Notes: generated from the sequence alone by a model not told the origin. 64,000 nucleotides of DNA from Bombilactobacillus bombi (GCF_003522965.1 NZ_CP031513.1:1778085-1842084), one strand, 5' to 3'; counted from the first letter of the stretch, positions 34,679 through 44,958 are shown. A program made the numbers and translations.

Positions 34679-35701
34679 TTATTCATGATAAGTTGCGACA
34701 TAGTGTTCTAATTCGTTGAAATAGAGTTGCTTTTGCTCAGGACTAATCCAAGCGGCAGCAAAAGAATTACGAGCTAATTGCACTATTTGTTCAACAGTAA
34801 GGTTGAATTGCTGAGCAAGAGCATAATAATTATCACTAATATAACCGCCGAAGTAAGCCGGATCATCAGAATGGATTGAGACAGGAACATTTTTATTTAA
34901 AAGTTCTATTACTTCTTTGCCTTTCATCTCAGGAGTGACAAAAGTATTCGAAAGGGGACAAGAGGTTAAGCCAATATGATTTTTCGCTGCAAAAGCTACT
35001 AAATCGGGGTCTTCTACAATATTTGTACCGTGATCTAATCTTTCAACTCCCATAATTTCCAGGGCTTGGCGAATATGCTCAATGGAATCTTTTTGATCAA
35101 TATCACAATGGGTTGTCAGATGTAGACCAGCTGCGGCTGCATCTTCAAATTGGCGTGCGAATTTTAAAGGTGGATTATTATGTTCATCAGAATCTAAGCC
35201 AATTCCAATAATTTTATCTTTGTATTGAAGAGCTTCTGCCAAAGTTTTTCGAGCTGATTCCTTAGAAAAATCACGTAAAAAGCACATTATTAAATGAGCA
35301 TCAATGTTTAAGGCACGAGCGTCCACAGTAGCTTGATATAAACCATTAATAACAGTCGCAAAATCAATTCCTCGACTGGTATGAGCTTGTGGATCAAAAA
35401 AGATTTCTGCATGGCGGACATTATTGGCAGCAGCACGGTGTAAGTAAGCCATTGCCAAATCGTAGAAATCCTCTTCTGTTTGTAAAACATTCATTGCTGG
35501 ATAGTAAACTGCCAAAAAGGAAGCTAAGTCATGGTATTCATAAGTTTTTTGTACTTCGGCAATGGTTGTTTGACCAATATCGACATGATTGCGTTGAGCT
35601 AGCTTTAATTTTAATGCTGGTTCTAAAGTCCCTTCAATATGTAAATGCAATTCGGCTTTGGGTAAGCCCTGTGTGAATTTTGTGGTGATATTAGCGGACA
35701 T
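34679..35701 (-). CDS. Adenine/adenosine deaminase
   Basis: 340 aa zinc amidohydrolase. Zinc ligands: HxH in AELHLHIEGTLEP, His in LTTHCDI, Asp in SIHSDDPAYFGG; the catalytic Glu and second His are in LDHGTNIVEDP region. PKAELHLHIEGTLEPAL and SDDPAYFGGY are, as I recall, typical of the adenine-deaminase (Aah1/PA0148-like) branch rather than true adenosine deaminases. It would convert adenine to hypoxanthine. Divergent from guaB with a PurBox between, consistent with purine salvage. Confidence 0.88.
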   Translation of the reverse strand: MSANITTKFTQGLPKAELHLHIEGTLEPALKLKLAQRNHVDIGQTTIAEVQKTYEYHDLASFLAVYYPAMNVLQTEEDFYDLAMAYLHRAAANNVRHAEIFFDPQAHTSRGIDFATVINGLYQATVDARALNIDAHLIMCFLRDFSKESARKTLAEALQYKDKIIGIGLDSDEHNNPPLKFARQFEDAAAAGLHLTTHCDIDQKDSIEHIRQALEIMGVERLDHGTNIVEDPDLVAFAAKNHIGLTSCPLSNTFVTPEMKGKEVIELLNKNVPVSIHSDDPAYFGGYISDNYYALAQQFNLTVEQIVQLARNSFAAAWISPEQKQLYFNELEHYVATYHE

Positions 35702-35781
35702 TAGGAGATCTCCTTCACATTATTGTTTGTTTTTTGCTTTCAAGAAAAGCTTATCATAGCCATATTGTAATTTCAATAAAC

Positions 35782-35794
35782 AAACACGAACATT
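35782..35794. promoter_or_regulatory. PurBox-like site
   Basis: AAACACGAACATT agrees with the lactococcal/bacillar PurBox AWWWCCGAACWWT at 11 of 13 positions, including the invariant CGAAC. It lies between the divergent deaminase and IMP dehydrogenase genes. Confidence 0.6.
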
Positions 35795-35885
35795 ATGGTT
35801 TAAAATGGATTTATTATATGGGTTTACTTTTAAGTAATTATTGTGCTAAAGTAAATTAAATTTACACTAAAATTGGAGGTAATAA

Positions 35886-37022
<1,137 letters not shown>

Positions 37023-37038
37023 GATTTTATTAATATAA

Positions 37039-37088
37039 AGAGCACCTCATAATTGTAGAAATTAATCTAACAATTGTGAGGTGCTTTT
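37039..37088. terminator. Convergent terminator
   Basis: Stem AGCACCTCATAATTGT / ACAATTGTGAGGTGCT with T-run, between guaB and the secreted protein gene. Confidence 0.85.
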
Positions 37089-37097
37089 ACTTTGGAA

Positions 37098-37523
37098 TTA
37101 GGATAACAATTTTTGGGGATGCTGCAGTTTTTGATAATCTTTTGGTGACAACTTCCAAGAAGCTTGAGGCACAGGAAAGATCGAAACCGGATAATTGCGG
37201 ACCTTTAGATATGGCTGGTTATTATAGAGCCAGAGATCAATCTTTCTATCTTTGGAGGTAATTAGGCGATAATGATATTTCAGTTGCGCATTTTGTGGAA
37301 TGGGATGTAATAAGTAAACTTTATGTTTGAGACGAGAATTATTAACAGTGTGATAAAATTTTTTAATTGCTTGCGGTTTATGAGTATAACCAACGAGTTT
37401 GCCATTTTGGTTATAAACTTTCATAGTTTCAGCTGCTTTGGCAGTAGAAGTTGAGTTCATCACAAAGATAATCATTGCTAAGAGGGTAAGAACGATAGTG
37501 CTAATTGCTTTTTTTAATGTCAT
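37098..37523 (-). CDS. Secreted hypothetical protein
   Basis: 141 aa from the ATG after AGGAGATGA; the frame is open 40 codons further upstream without an SD. N-terminal signal peptide with cleavage after TAKA (about residue 30), then a basic domain of about 110 residues (MKVYNQNGKLVGYTHKP, KFYHTVNNSRLKHKVYLL). No anchor or catalytic motif. I do not recognise the family; small secreted or wall-associated protein. Confidence 0.75.
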   Translation of the reverse strand: MTLKKAISTIVLTLLAMIIFVMNSTSTAKAAETMKVYNQNGKLVGYTHKPQAIKKFYHTVNNSRLKHKVYLLHPIPQNAQLKYHYRLITSKDRKIDLWLYNNQPYLKVRNYPVSIFPVPQASWKLSPKDYQKLQHPQKLLS

Positions 37524-37920
37524 GTCATCATCTCCTGTATTAGTATAGTAGCACACTATAAATAAGAAATCTAGCGCTTTTTTGGTTTTTAAAAAATGTT
37601 TTGAAGAGTTTCTTAAGCAAAAATGACTACTGGTCAATTCCAAGGAGAATAACTATAACTCATGCCAATAATGATCAATAAAAAAGTTTCAGTCAATAAT
37701 CATATCTTGCTCTGAATTTTTTCAGAAGCATTCATTTTGCAGATAACACAGCAAATGGATACTATTCAATGATTCGTTAAATATAATAAAGAAATTTAGA
37801 AGATGCATTAATGTCCTCTATAGTATACTTTTAACGTATACTAGCATGTGTAATAGGTAATTTTCAAAAATAAAAGCTTGGAATAAAATAAGAGTATCCG
37901 AATAAGAAGGGATGAAAAAC
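37524..37920. other. Intergenic region (397 bp)
   Basis: Contains the promoter side of two divergent genes. The only strong structure is the 23-bp palindrome at 37821-37843; no coding potential, RNA gene or mobile element is recognised. Confidence 0.5.
37821..37843. promoter_or_regulatory. Palindromic operator/promoter before the aldo/keto reductase gene
   Basis: TAGTATAC and GTATACTA arms around seven bases. The right arm holds a -10-like TATACT, so a protein bound here would block the promoter. About 80 bases before the start codon. Confidence 0.5.
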
Positions 37921-38772
37921 ATGCAAATCGCAAATGTTACTTTAAATAATGGTGTCATCATGCCGCAAGAAGGATTTGGAGTATTCCAGGTTAATGATTT
38001 AAAAGAGTGTGAACGCGCAGTTTCTGAAGCTTTAGCAGTTGGCTATCGTTCTATTGACACTGCTCAAGCTTATGGCAATGAAGCAGCCGTTGGTCAAGCT
38101 ATCAAAGCTAGTGGAATTAAGCGTGAAGATATCTTTTTAACTACTAAAGTATGGGTGTCGAATGCTGGTTATGATAAAGCCAAAGCATCCATAGCTCAAT
38201 CAATGGCTAAGTTACAAACTGATTATTTGGATTTAGTCCTTATTCATCAACCTTTTGGGGATTATTATGGGACTTATCGAGCGCTGGAAGAACTATATAA
38301 AGCTGGTCAAATTCGTGCGATTGGTGTTTCTAACTTTTATCCAGATCGTTATGTGGATTTAGTTAAAAACATGGATGTAGTTCCAGCTGTCAATCAATTA
38401 GAAACTCATGTCTTTAACCAACGCCAAACAGATCGAGTGTTTTTGGACAAGTATGGTACACAAATTGAATCTTGGGGGCCTTTTGCTGAAGGCAAAAATA
38501 ATCTATTTCATAACCCAACTTTGACAAAGATTGGTCAGCAATATGATAAAACAGCAGCACAAGTAGCCTTACGGTTCTTAATTCAAAGCGGAGTTGTCAT
38601 CATTCCTAAATCTACGCATAAAGAGCGTATGCAGCAAAATATTAATATTTGGGATTTTGAATTAAGTGCAGCTGATGTAGAACAAATCACCGCTTTAGAT
38701 ACAGGAAAAAGTCTATTTCTCAATCATTACGCCGGCGAAACTGCTGAAAACTTCAATGACCGCAAGTTATAA
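37921..38772 (+). CDS. Aldo/keto reductase
   Basis: 283 aa. AAGGG abuts ATG 37912, so ATG 37921 is preferred. NADPH-dependent TIM-barrel reductase with catalytic tetrad Asp and Tyr in [11 protein letters not shown], Lys in TTKVWV and His in [10 protein letters not shown], then [10 protein letters not shown] and the cofactor site [14 protein letters not shown]. Substrate (aldehydes, 2,5-diketogluconate-like) not determinable. Monocistronic between a palindromic promoter and a terminator. Confidence 0.92.
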   Translation: MQIANVTLNNGVIMPQEGFGVFQVNDLKECERAVSEALAVGYRSIDTAQAYGNEAAVGQAIKASGIKREDIFLTTKVWVSNAGYDKAKASIAQSMAKLQTDYLDLVLIHQPFGDYYGTYRALEELYKAGQIRAIGVSNFYPDRYVDLVKNMDVVPAVNQLETHVFNQRQTDRVFLDKYGTQIESWGPFAEGKNNLFHNPTLTKIGQQYDKTAAQVALRFLIQSGVVIIPKSTHKERMQQNINIWDFELSAADVEQITALDTGKSLFLNHYAGETAENFNDRKL

Positions 38773-38798
38773 GATATTCTGATAATTGATATAAATAA

Positions 38799-38845
38799 AA
38801 AAGCTGATACTACAACTATAAATAGTTGAATATCAGCTTTTATTT
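38799..38845 (+). terminator. Terminator after aldo/keto reductase
   Basis: Stem AAAGCTGATA / TATCAGCTTT with an internal smaller AACTAT/ATAGTT pairing, then T-rich. Confidence 0.8.
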
Positions 38846-38854
38846 ATTCTATAG

Positions 38855-38927
38855 TGGATCCTAACGGACTTGAACCGTCGACCTCCTACTTGCGAAGCAG
38901 GCGCTCTCCCAACTGAGCTAAGGACCC
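38855..38927 (-). tRNA. tRNA-Ala (anticodon CGC)
   Basis: 73-nt cloverleaf on the minus strand. Acceptor GGGTCCT / AGGATCC with the alanine-identity G3:U70 wobble pair and discriminator A73, D-arm AGCTCAGTTGGGAGAGC, anticodon loop TTCGCAA giving CGC, T-loop GGTTCAAGTCC. The terminal CCA is not encoded. CGC is an uncommon alanine isoacceptor in low-GC lactobacilli because TGC normally reads GCG codons. It stands alone, with no tRNA cluster. Confidence 0.95.
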
Positions 38928-39085
38928 AAATACAGTTTTTATCTTAGCACTTTTTATAAATATTGAAAATAAATTATTTTTGATTTAAGAAAAGAGCCTT
39001 TTTGTTCACAAAAATAACATTAAAAAAAGATTAGGTGGTATGATAATTATTAATCATCTTTTAATTATTACATAAGGAGGAATTT

Positions 39086-39964
39086 ATGACAACAGAAAGA
39101 ATAGATGGGCATACTATTTTAATTGGGTTAATGGCCTATCCAATTAGACATTCCATGTCTCCAACTATGCATAATAATGCTTTTGCTAAACTGGGTTTGA
39201 ATTATGCTTATTTAGCTTTTGAAGTAACTAATGATACGTTACCCCAAGCAATTGAGGCCATCCGAACCTTAGATATGCGCGGTTCCAACATTTCAATGCC
39301 GAATAAGCAAAAGGTCATTCCGTTATTAGATCAACTAGATCCCGCTGCCGAAATGGTGGGGGCTGTCAATACTATTGTTAACGATGCTGGCAAATTAACT
39401 GGTTATTGTACTGACGGCACGGGTTTTATGCAGTCTTTGAAGGATGAAAATTTAGACATTACCGGAGAAAAAATGGTCTTAGTAGGTGCCGGTGGTGCCG
39501 GGACTGCGATTGCTATTCAGGCTGCTTTAGATGGAGTAAAGGAAATAGCACTTTTTAATCGGCAAGATGAATTTTGGAATAATGCTCAGCGCGATGTCGA
39601 AGTAATTAACGAAAAGACGAACTGTCAAGCAACGTTGCATGCATTGGAAGATCAAGCGGATTTAAAAGCTGAGATTCAAGACAGCGCTATTTATTGTGAC
39701 GCCACCAGTGCTGGAATGAATCCTTTAGAAGATTTGACATTGGTGACTAATCCAGATTGGTTCAAATCAGATATGATTGTTTTTGATACAGTTTATGCTC
39801 CTCGCACTACTAAGTTAATGACCGTAGCACAAAAGGCAGGTGTGAAGCACGTTTTAAATGGATTAGGAATGATGCTAGAACAAGGAGCCGAGGCGTTTAA
39901 ATTGTGGACAGGAGAACCAATGCCAGTAGATTATATTCGCGATTTGTTATTTGATGAACATTAA
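39086..39964 (+). CDS. aroE: Shikimate dehydrogenase family protein
   Basis: 292 aa after AAGGAGG. Substrate-binding SMSPTMHNNAF, catalytic Lys in NISMPNKQKV and Asp in CTDGTGF, dinucleotide loop VGAGGAGTAI, and GLGMMLEQGAEAF near the end. Catalyses 3-dehydroshikimate to shikimate or, in quinate/shikimate dehydrogenases, the reverse. ISMPNK in place of the usual VTxPHK hints at a side branch. It is followed after 14 bases by aroD only, so the pair may work in shikimate/quinate utilisation rather than chorismate synthesis. Confidence 0.9.
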   Translation: MTTERIDGHTILIGLMAYPIRHSMSPTMHNNAFAKLGLNYAYLAFEVTNDTLPQAIEAIRTLDMRGSNISMPNKQKVIPLLDQLDPAAEMVGAVNTIVNDAGKLTGYCTDGTGFMQSLKDENLDITGEKMVLVGAGGAGTAIAIQAALDGVKEIALFNRQDEFWNNAQRDVEVINEKTNCQATLHALEDQADLKAEIQDSAIYCDATSAGMNPLEDLTLVTNPDWFKSDMIVFDTVYAPRTTKLMTVAQKAGVKHVLNGLGMMLEQGAEAFKLWTGEPMPVDYIRDLLFDEH

Positions 39965-39978
39965 TGAGGTGATTAGGA

Positions 39979-40749
39979 TTGGCACAATTACAACCGGTAA
40001 AAATTAGAAATATTACTTTAGGAACCGGACGTCCTAAAATTGCTGTCCCAATTACCGGAATTACAGAGCAAGAGATTATAGCTCAAGCACAAACAATTAA
40101 ACAAGCACATCCGGATTTGATTGAATGGCGACTAGATTATTTTGAAGAAGCTACTGATTCTAATTCTGTACAAACTACAGGGCGAGCTTTGCGGCAAGTT
40201 TTGGGCGATATGGCATTGTTGACTACCTTTAGAACACATAATGAAGGTGGTCAATTGATGTTAAATAACTCCCAAGAATATCAACAAATTTGTCAAAATA
40301 TTTTAGCTAATAATTTTACTGATGCTCTAGATATTCAGTTGTATCAAGAACAGGCTATCGTACAAGCATTAGTTGAACAAGCACATCAAAGTCAGACAGT
40401 AGTGATTATGAGTAATCATGATTTTGAAAAAACGCCCACAGCAGCAGAAATTCAACAACGCCTATTGGCGATGATTGCTTTGGGAGCTGATGTCGCTAAA
40501 ATGTCAGTCATGCCACAAAGTGTTGAAGATGTAATCACGCTTATTACAGCTACACAAAAGACGGCCGTAATTGCTGAGAAGCCACTCATCACTATGGCAA
40601 TGGGCGATTTGGGCAAAGTATCGCGCATTGCAGGAGAAGTATTCGGTTCTGCTTTAACTTTTGCTAGCGTAGGTGCTGCTTCAGCTCCAGGACAAATTCC
40701 CATAGCTAATTTGCGCCAGGAATTAGAAGATTTGAGGATTAAAGAATAA
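39979..40749 (+). CDS. aroD: Type I 3-dehydroquinate dehydratase
   Basis: 256 aa, TTG start after GAGGTGA. Type I class: EWRLDYFEE, catalytic His in SNHDFEKTP (about residue 143) and Schiff-base Lys in DVAKMSVMP (about 172), MGDLGKVSRIAGEVFGS. Interconverts 3-dehydroquinate and 3-dehydroshikimate. In operon with aroE. Confidence 0.93.
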   Translation: MAQLQPVKIRNITLGTGRPKIAVPITGITEQEIIAQAQTIKQAHPDLIEWRLDYFEEATDSNSVQTTGRALRQVLGDMALLTTFRTHNEGGQLMLNNSQEYQQICQNILANNFTDALDIQLYQEQAIVQALVEQAHQSQTVVIMSNHDFEKTPTAAEIQQRLLAMIALGADVAKMSVMPQSVEDVITLITATQKTAVIAEKPLITMAMGDLGKVSRIAGEVFGSALTFASVGAASAPGQIPIANLRQELEDLRIKE

Positions 40750-40777
40750 AAATTTGAAATTTAATTATTAAAAATAT

Positions 40778-40807
40778 TTGAGCTTTATCATATAAGTATA
40801 GTATAAT
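40778..40807 (+). promoter_or_regulatory. Promoter of the licT-PTS operon
   Basis: TTGAGC (40778-40783), 18-bp spacer, TATAAT (40802-40807). Confidence 0.65.
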
Positions 40808-40830
40808 GACGCTATCAATTGAATTATTTA

Positions 40831-40915
40831 AGCGTATGTTACTGGTAATGCAGGCAAGACTTAATTATTATTTTCTCATTTTCGAGAAATATAATAGGTC
40901 TGTCTGCATTTTTAT
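40831..40915 (+). promoter_or_regulatory. RAT antiterminator site overlapping a terminator (BglG/LicT type)
   Basis: A ribonucleic antiterminator-like element (TGTTACTGG, GCAGGCAAGACTTAA, ending at 40864) matches the LicT/BglG consensus TGTTACTG...GCAGGCAAAACCTAA. Its 3' half overlaps the 5' arm of a long terminator stem, ATGCAG...CTGCAT (40849-40909) then T. Binding of the antiterminator protein would prevent termination. Confidence 0.85.
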
Positions 40916-40939
40916 TTTGTGAAATATGGAGTTAATGCG

Positions 40940-41773
40940 GTGTTTAGAATTAAAAAAATATTGAATGTTAATGTTGTTTTAGCAGAAGAAGATGGTCAAG
41001 AATATATTGTTTTTGGAAAGGGGGTTGGATATCACCAAAAAATAAATAATTTGCTTCCAAATTCTAGTGTGGTTAAAAAGTTTATTCCAGTAAATGATAG
41101 CCGTAAAATTGAAATGATACAGTCTTTGAATAAAATACCGCCAATTTATATTGATATTACAACAAAAATAGTTGAATATGCTGAAAAAGTATTACGAGAA
41201 TCTTTATTATCCAGTGTTTATTACTCTTTAACAGATCATCTTTATTTTGCAGTACAACGTTACAATTCTCATCAAGCACTGGGTAATAGGATATATTGGG
41301 AAATGAAAACGTATTATCCGGAAATGTTTGATATAGGTGAATATGGATTGGATGTTATCAAAGAAACTCTTAAGATATCGCTTCCTAAAGAGGAAGCAGC
41401 TAACATTGCTTTTCACATAATTAATGCTAGTACTAAATCTAGTGACAAGGTTAACATTTTAGACGTAACACAGTTAGTAGACAATATGGAACAGGCATTA
41501 AGAGTATTAACAGGCGATAGTATTTCAGTTAATGCGTTAAATTATAATCGATTTATAACCCATCTTAAATTTTTCGCAGAGAGATTTTTTTCTAATTCAA
41601 TGTTAGACGATGACAATGACGAATTGATAAATAAGGTTTATGAACTATATCCAGAAGCATCGAGACTGGCTATTAAAATTCAACAAACTATTATTTCAAT
41701 TTATCAACAAGATATAACAAAAACTGAATTAGCATATTTGATAATTCATATACATCGACTATTAACAAATTAA
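40940..41773 (+). CDS. licT: BglG/LicT-family transcription antiterminator
   Basis: 277 aa. GTG 40940 is set by GGAG eight bases upstream and by the family start FRIKKILNVNVVLAEEDGQEYIVFGKGVGYHQK (RNA-binding CAT domain, residues 1-55). Two PRD domains follow (about 65-170 and 175-277) with phosphorylatable His residues in TDHLYFAVQRY and NIAFHIINA. It binds its own leader RNA at 40831-40864 when the cognate beta-glucoside is transported. Confidence 0.92.
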   Translation: MFRIKKILNVNVVLAEEDGQEYIVFGKGVGYHQKINNLLPNSSVVKKFIPVNDSRKIEMIQSLNKIPPIYIDITTKIVEYAEKVLRESLLSSVYYSLTDHLYFAVQRYNSHQALGNRIYWEMKTYYPEMFDIGEYGLDVIKETLKISLPKEEAANIAFHIINASTKSSDKVNILDVTQLVDNMEQALRVLTGDSISVNALNYNRFITHLKFFAERFFSNSMLDDDNDELINKVYELYPEASRLAIKIQQTIISIYQQDITKTELAYLIIHIHRLLTN

Positions 41774-41783
41774 GGAGGAGAAT

Positions 41784-43622
41784 ATGGAAAATAATATGAA
41801 AACCACTGACAAAATTATAAGGTATGTTGGTGGTGAAAAAAATATAACAAATTTGTATCATTGTGCAACCCGTTTACGCTTTAATTTAATTGATAAAAGT
41901 AAATTTAATATTTCAGCTTTGGAAAAAATGCCTGAAGTTTTGGCTGCTGTAGATTCAGGAGATGAAGCGCAAATAGTAATAGGTGGTAAAGTAGGATCAT
42001 ATTATCAAGAAATTATGAAAACCTATAAAATAGGTGACGATAATAATAATGGAATAAAAGAAAATTCACAAAATAAAGATACTAATTTGTTTAAACGGCT
42101 TATAAATGTGCTAGTTAATATTATGTCACCAATTATTGTAGTATTAATAGCTGGAGGAATGTTTAAGGTAGTTCTAGCAATTCTAGTATTATTTGGACTA
42201 AATAAGCAAAGTATGAATTATCAAATTCTTAATTTTATGGCAGATTCTGCTTTTTATTTCTTGCCATTCATGCTTGCAAATAGTGCAGCTAAAAAGTTTA
42301 ATACTAATCCATATTTAGCAATGATGATGGCAGGTGTACTTTTACATCCTAATTTTATAACTTTAGTAACATCTGGGAAGCCAATTTCATTATTTGGGGT
42401 ACCAATTAGATTAGTTTCTTATGGTAGTAGTGTTATTCCTATTATTTTAATAGTATGGTTTATGAGTTATATAGATCATATTTGTGAAAAGATTATTCCT
42501 AATATAGTTAAAACAATGCTTAAACCTTTATTAATTGTAATTGTTACTGCTCCGATAGCTTTAATAATAATAGGTCCTCTTGGTAGTTTATTAGGTGATG
42601 GTCTTTTTTCAATTGTTAGTTTTCTTAATAAACATGTAAGCTGGTTAATACCAACGGTAATAGGGATATTTTCACCATTACTTGTTATGATTGGTATGCA
42701 TGTTTCCCTTTTACCTTTATCGACTATTTCCTTTGCAAAATATGGCAGTGAAAATATTATGGGACCTGGACAATTAGCAAGTAATCTATCCCAGGCAGGA
42801 GCTGCAATGGCGATTTTTATACGTGAAAAAAATCGTAATGCAAAAGAAATTGCACTTTCTGCTTGTATTACTGCATTTTCTGGGATTACGGAACCTGCTC
42901 TTTATGGGGTAACATTAAAATATAAAAGGGTTCTAACCTGTGTAATGGCCTCTGGAGGAATAGCAGGATTATATGCAGGCTTGACAGGAGTAGTAAGATA
43001 CTCTTTTGGAGCTCCTGGCATATTTACATTACCAACTTTTATAGGTAGTTCTCCTAAGAATATTACTAATGCTTGTATTACAGCTTTTTTGGCAATATTT
43101 TTGTCTTTCATCTTTACCTACTTTTTTGCTGTAGTTGATAAATCGGATAGAGATAAAAGTAATATAAAAACACCAAAACAAGAAGTAAAAGGAATTATTT
43201 CTGGGAAAATTGTTCCCTTAGAAAAGGTCGATGATCAGGTTTTTGCATCGGGTTCTTTGGGAAATGGCGTAGCAATAAACCCAAGTAGTGATACAGTGGT
43301 TTCGCCAGTTAATGCTGAGATTTCAATGATATATCCAACTAAGCATGCTATTGGGTTAACTATGGAAAGTGGTCAAGAATTGATGATTCACATTGGGATT
43401 AATACTGCAAAATTAAAAGGTAAAGGGTTTGAAGTTTTGGTCGAAAACGGACAAAAAGTTAAAGTAGGTGACCCACTTGCGAAGGTTGACTTTAACTTTA
43501 TAAAAAATGAAGGTTTTGATCCAACAATTATAGTAGTAGCTCTTAATACTCAATCAGAAAAATTACGTATAACTAAAAAACAAGACATAACATTAACTGA
43601 TAATTTATTTACTATTTATTAA
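41784..43622 (+). CDS. bglP: PTS beta-glucoside transporter subunit EIIBCA
   Basis: 612 aa fused permease. EIIB at the N-terminus with the phospho-Cys in NLYHCATRLRF (about residue 30), EIIC with about ten membrane segments (110-460; GITEPALYGVTLKYKR), EIIA at the C-terminus with the active His in ELMIHIGINTAKLKGKGFE (about 534). AAGGAGGAG precedes the ATG. The phospho-beta-glucosidase expected downstream is present only as a decayed fragment. Confidence 0.93.
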   Translation: MENNMKTTDKIIRYVGGEKNITNLYHCATRLRFNLIDKSKFNISALEKMPEVLAAVDSGDEAQIVIGGKVGSYYQEIMKTYKIGDDNNNGIKENSQNKDTNLFKRLINVLVNIMSPIIVVLIAGGMFKVVLAILVLFGLNKQSMNYQILNFMADSAFYFLPFMLANSAAKKFNTNPYLAMMMAGVLLHPNFITLVTSGKPISLFGVPIRLVSYGSSVIPIILIVWFMSYIDHICEKIIPNIVKTMLKPLLIVIVTAPIALIIIGPLGSLLGDGLFSIVSFLNKHVSWLIPTVIGIFSPLLVMIGMHVSLLPLSTISFAKYGSENIMGPGQLASNLSQAGAAMAIFIREKNRNAKEIALSACITAFSGITEPALYGVTLKYKRVLTCVMASGGIAGLYAGLTGVVRYSFGAPGIFTLPTFIGSSPKNITNACITAFLAIFLSFIFTYFFAVVDKSDRDKSNIKTPKQEVKGIISGKIVPLEKVDDQVFASGSLGNGVAINPSSDTVVSPVNAEISMIYPTKHAIGLTMESGQELMIHIGINTAKLKGKGFEVLVENGQKVKVGDPLAKVDFNFIKNEGFDPTIIVVALNTQSEKLRITKKQDITLTDNLFTIY

Positions 43623-43659
43623 ATAAATTGCTGTATTTATGGTTTTGGATAACTAATAA

Positions 43660-43775
43660 ATGGTTACAAAAATTTTTTTCAAATAACTTTTTATGGAGTG
43701 GAGCAACTGCATCTAATCAATTAGAAGGTGTATATCAACGGATGGTAAAGGTCTATCTGTTATTGTTAAAAAACA
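43660..43775 (+). pseudogene. Remnant of a GH1 6-phospho-beta-glucosidase
   Basis: Just after bglP the DNA encodes, in shifting frames, the N-terminus of a family-1 glycosidase: M-V-T-K-I-F-F-K, then NNFLWSGATASNQLEGVY, then DGKGLSVIVK. Intact relatives start with K-x-F-P-x-x-FLWGGATAANQxEGAY ... DGKGLS. At least two frameshifts separate the pieces and the similarity stops after about 40 residues, so most of the gene is deleted. Confidence 0.75.
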
Positions 43776-43918
43776 TTTAAAATATCTCATTTATGATGTA
43801 TAAAGTACACATTCGTTACTACTACTTTTATAAATGTTATAGAAGCTTGTGATTAAGATAGTATTATGATAGTTTGGCTGTTATAATTAGACTAATTTAA
43901 TAAAAGGGGCTGGTGCAA

Positions 43919-44935
43919 ATGTGTACAAGTATTACAATTTCATCAAAAGAAGGTAATGTCTTTTTCGGTAGGACTATGGATCTTAATTCAGGGATGTTTG
44001 GTGAAGATCCAGGCGCACCAATGAGCATTATGAATATTCCTGCAGGGGCTCAGATTGAAAGTCAGTTGCAGCCTTGGACAGCTAAATATGCTGCTATGGG
44101 TGTGGCGACTACTGGCACAGCTTGCTTAATGGATGGAATTAATGAATACGGATTAGCTGGCGATATCCAAGTGTTAATGGAAGCTACTCATGCATCGACA
44201 GCAGATTTAGATAAAAGAAATTTAAAACCGATTTTAGGTGAAGAATTAATTACATTTGTTTTAACGCATTTTAAAAGTGTTGCTGAAATCAAAGACCACA
44301 TTCAAGAATATGGATTATTGGATCAACCTTTAACTTCTGGCGATTTGAGTGTGGAAATGCCTCTACATTACACATTTGCAGATGAAACGAATGCGGCAGT
44401 TATCTTAGAACCAACAGATAATGGTGCTTTCAAAGTCTATGACAGTATTGGTGTTATGACCAATAGTCCTGAATATAATTGGCATTTAACTAATATTCGC
44501 AACTACATTAGTTTAGATAATATGGATCCTAAGACAACCAAAGTTGTGAGTGATCGCTTATCTTTGGAGCCGATTGAAGCTGGCACTGGTTATGGGATGT
44601 TTGGTTTGCCTGGTGACTATACTTCGCCATCTCGATTTGTACGCGCCACATTTGTAGCTAATCATATGGATCCTTTTAGCGCTGAAGATGGAATCAATCA
44701 ACTATATTCCATTTTTCGGACGGTAATGGTACCTCGTGGATTAGAACGTGAAGCTCCAGATAATCCATTAAGTGATTATACCCGTTATTGGGCAGGTTAT
44801 GATTTAACTAAGCGCGAGCTATATGTACAAACTTGTCGTGGTGTAGGACTAACTGGCAAAAAGTTAGACCCTGATGCTAAGGAAATCACTTATTCAGATA
44901 TTGATATTTCTAACTTGGTTAAATGGGTTGATTAA
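43919..44935 (+). CDS. Linear amide C-N hydrolase (choloylglycine hydrolase family), second copy
   Basis: 338 aa. Start fixed by MCTS with nucleophile Cys2; AAAAGGGG lies upstream. Arg18, Asp21 (GRTMD), Asn in VMTNSPEYNWH and Arg in SPSRFVRA are present. It is clearly a paralogue of the protein at 33592, sharing long blocks (GTGYGM, LPGDYTSPSRFVRA, ELYVQTCRGVG). The region corresponding to BSH residue 82 reads GLAGDIQVLMEATH, again unlike typical bile salt hydrolase or penicillin acylase. Single gene ended by a terminator. Confidence 0.88.
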   Translation: MCTSITISSKEGNVFFGRTMDLNSGMFGEDPGAPMSIMNIPAGAQIESQLQPWTAKYAAMGVATTGTACLMDGINEYGLAGDIQVLMEATHASTADLDKRNLKPILGEELITFVLTHFKSVAEIKDHIQEYGLLDQPLTSGDLSVEMPLHYTFADETNAAVILEPTDNGAFKVYDSIGVMTNSPEYNWHLTNIRNYISLDNMDPKTTKVVSDRLSLEPIEAGTGYGMFGLPGDYTSPSRFVRATFVANHMDPFSAEDGINQLYSIFRTVMVPRGLEREAPDNPLSDYTRYWAGYDLTKRELYVQTCRGVGLTGKKLDPDAKEITYSDIDISNLVKWVD

Positions 44936-44958
44936 GATATTAAAAAATAAATTATTAT

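Noticed and set aside
37098..37643. Longer 181-aa start for the secreted protein
   Set aside because: The extra 40 codons have no SD and precede a clean SD plus signal peptide at 37523.
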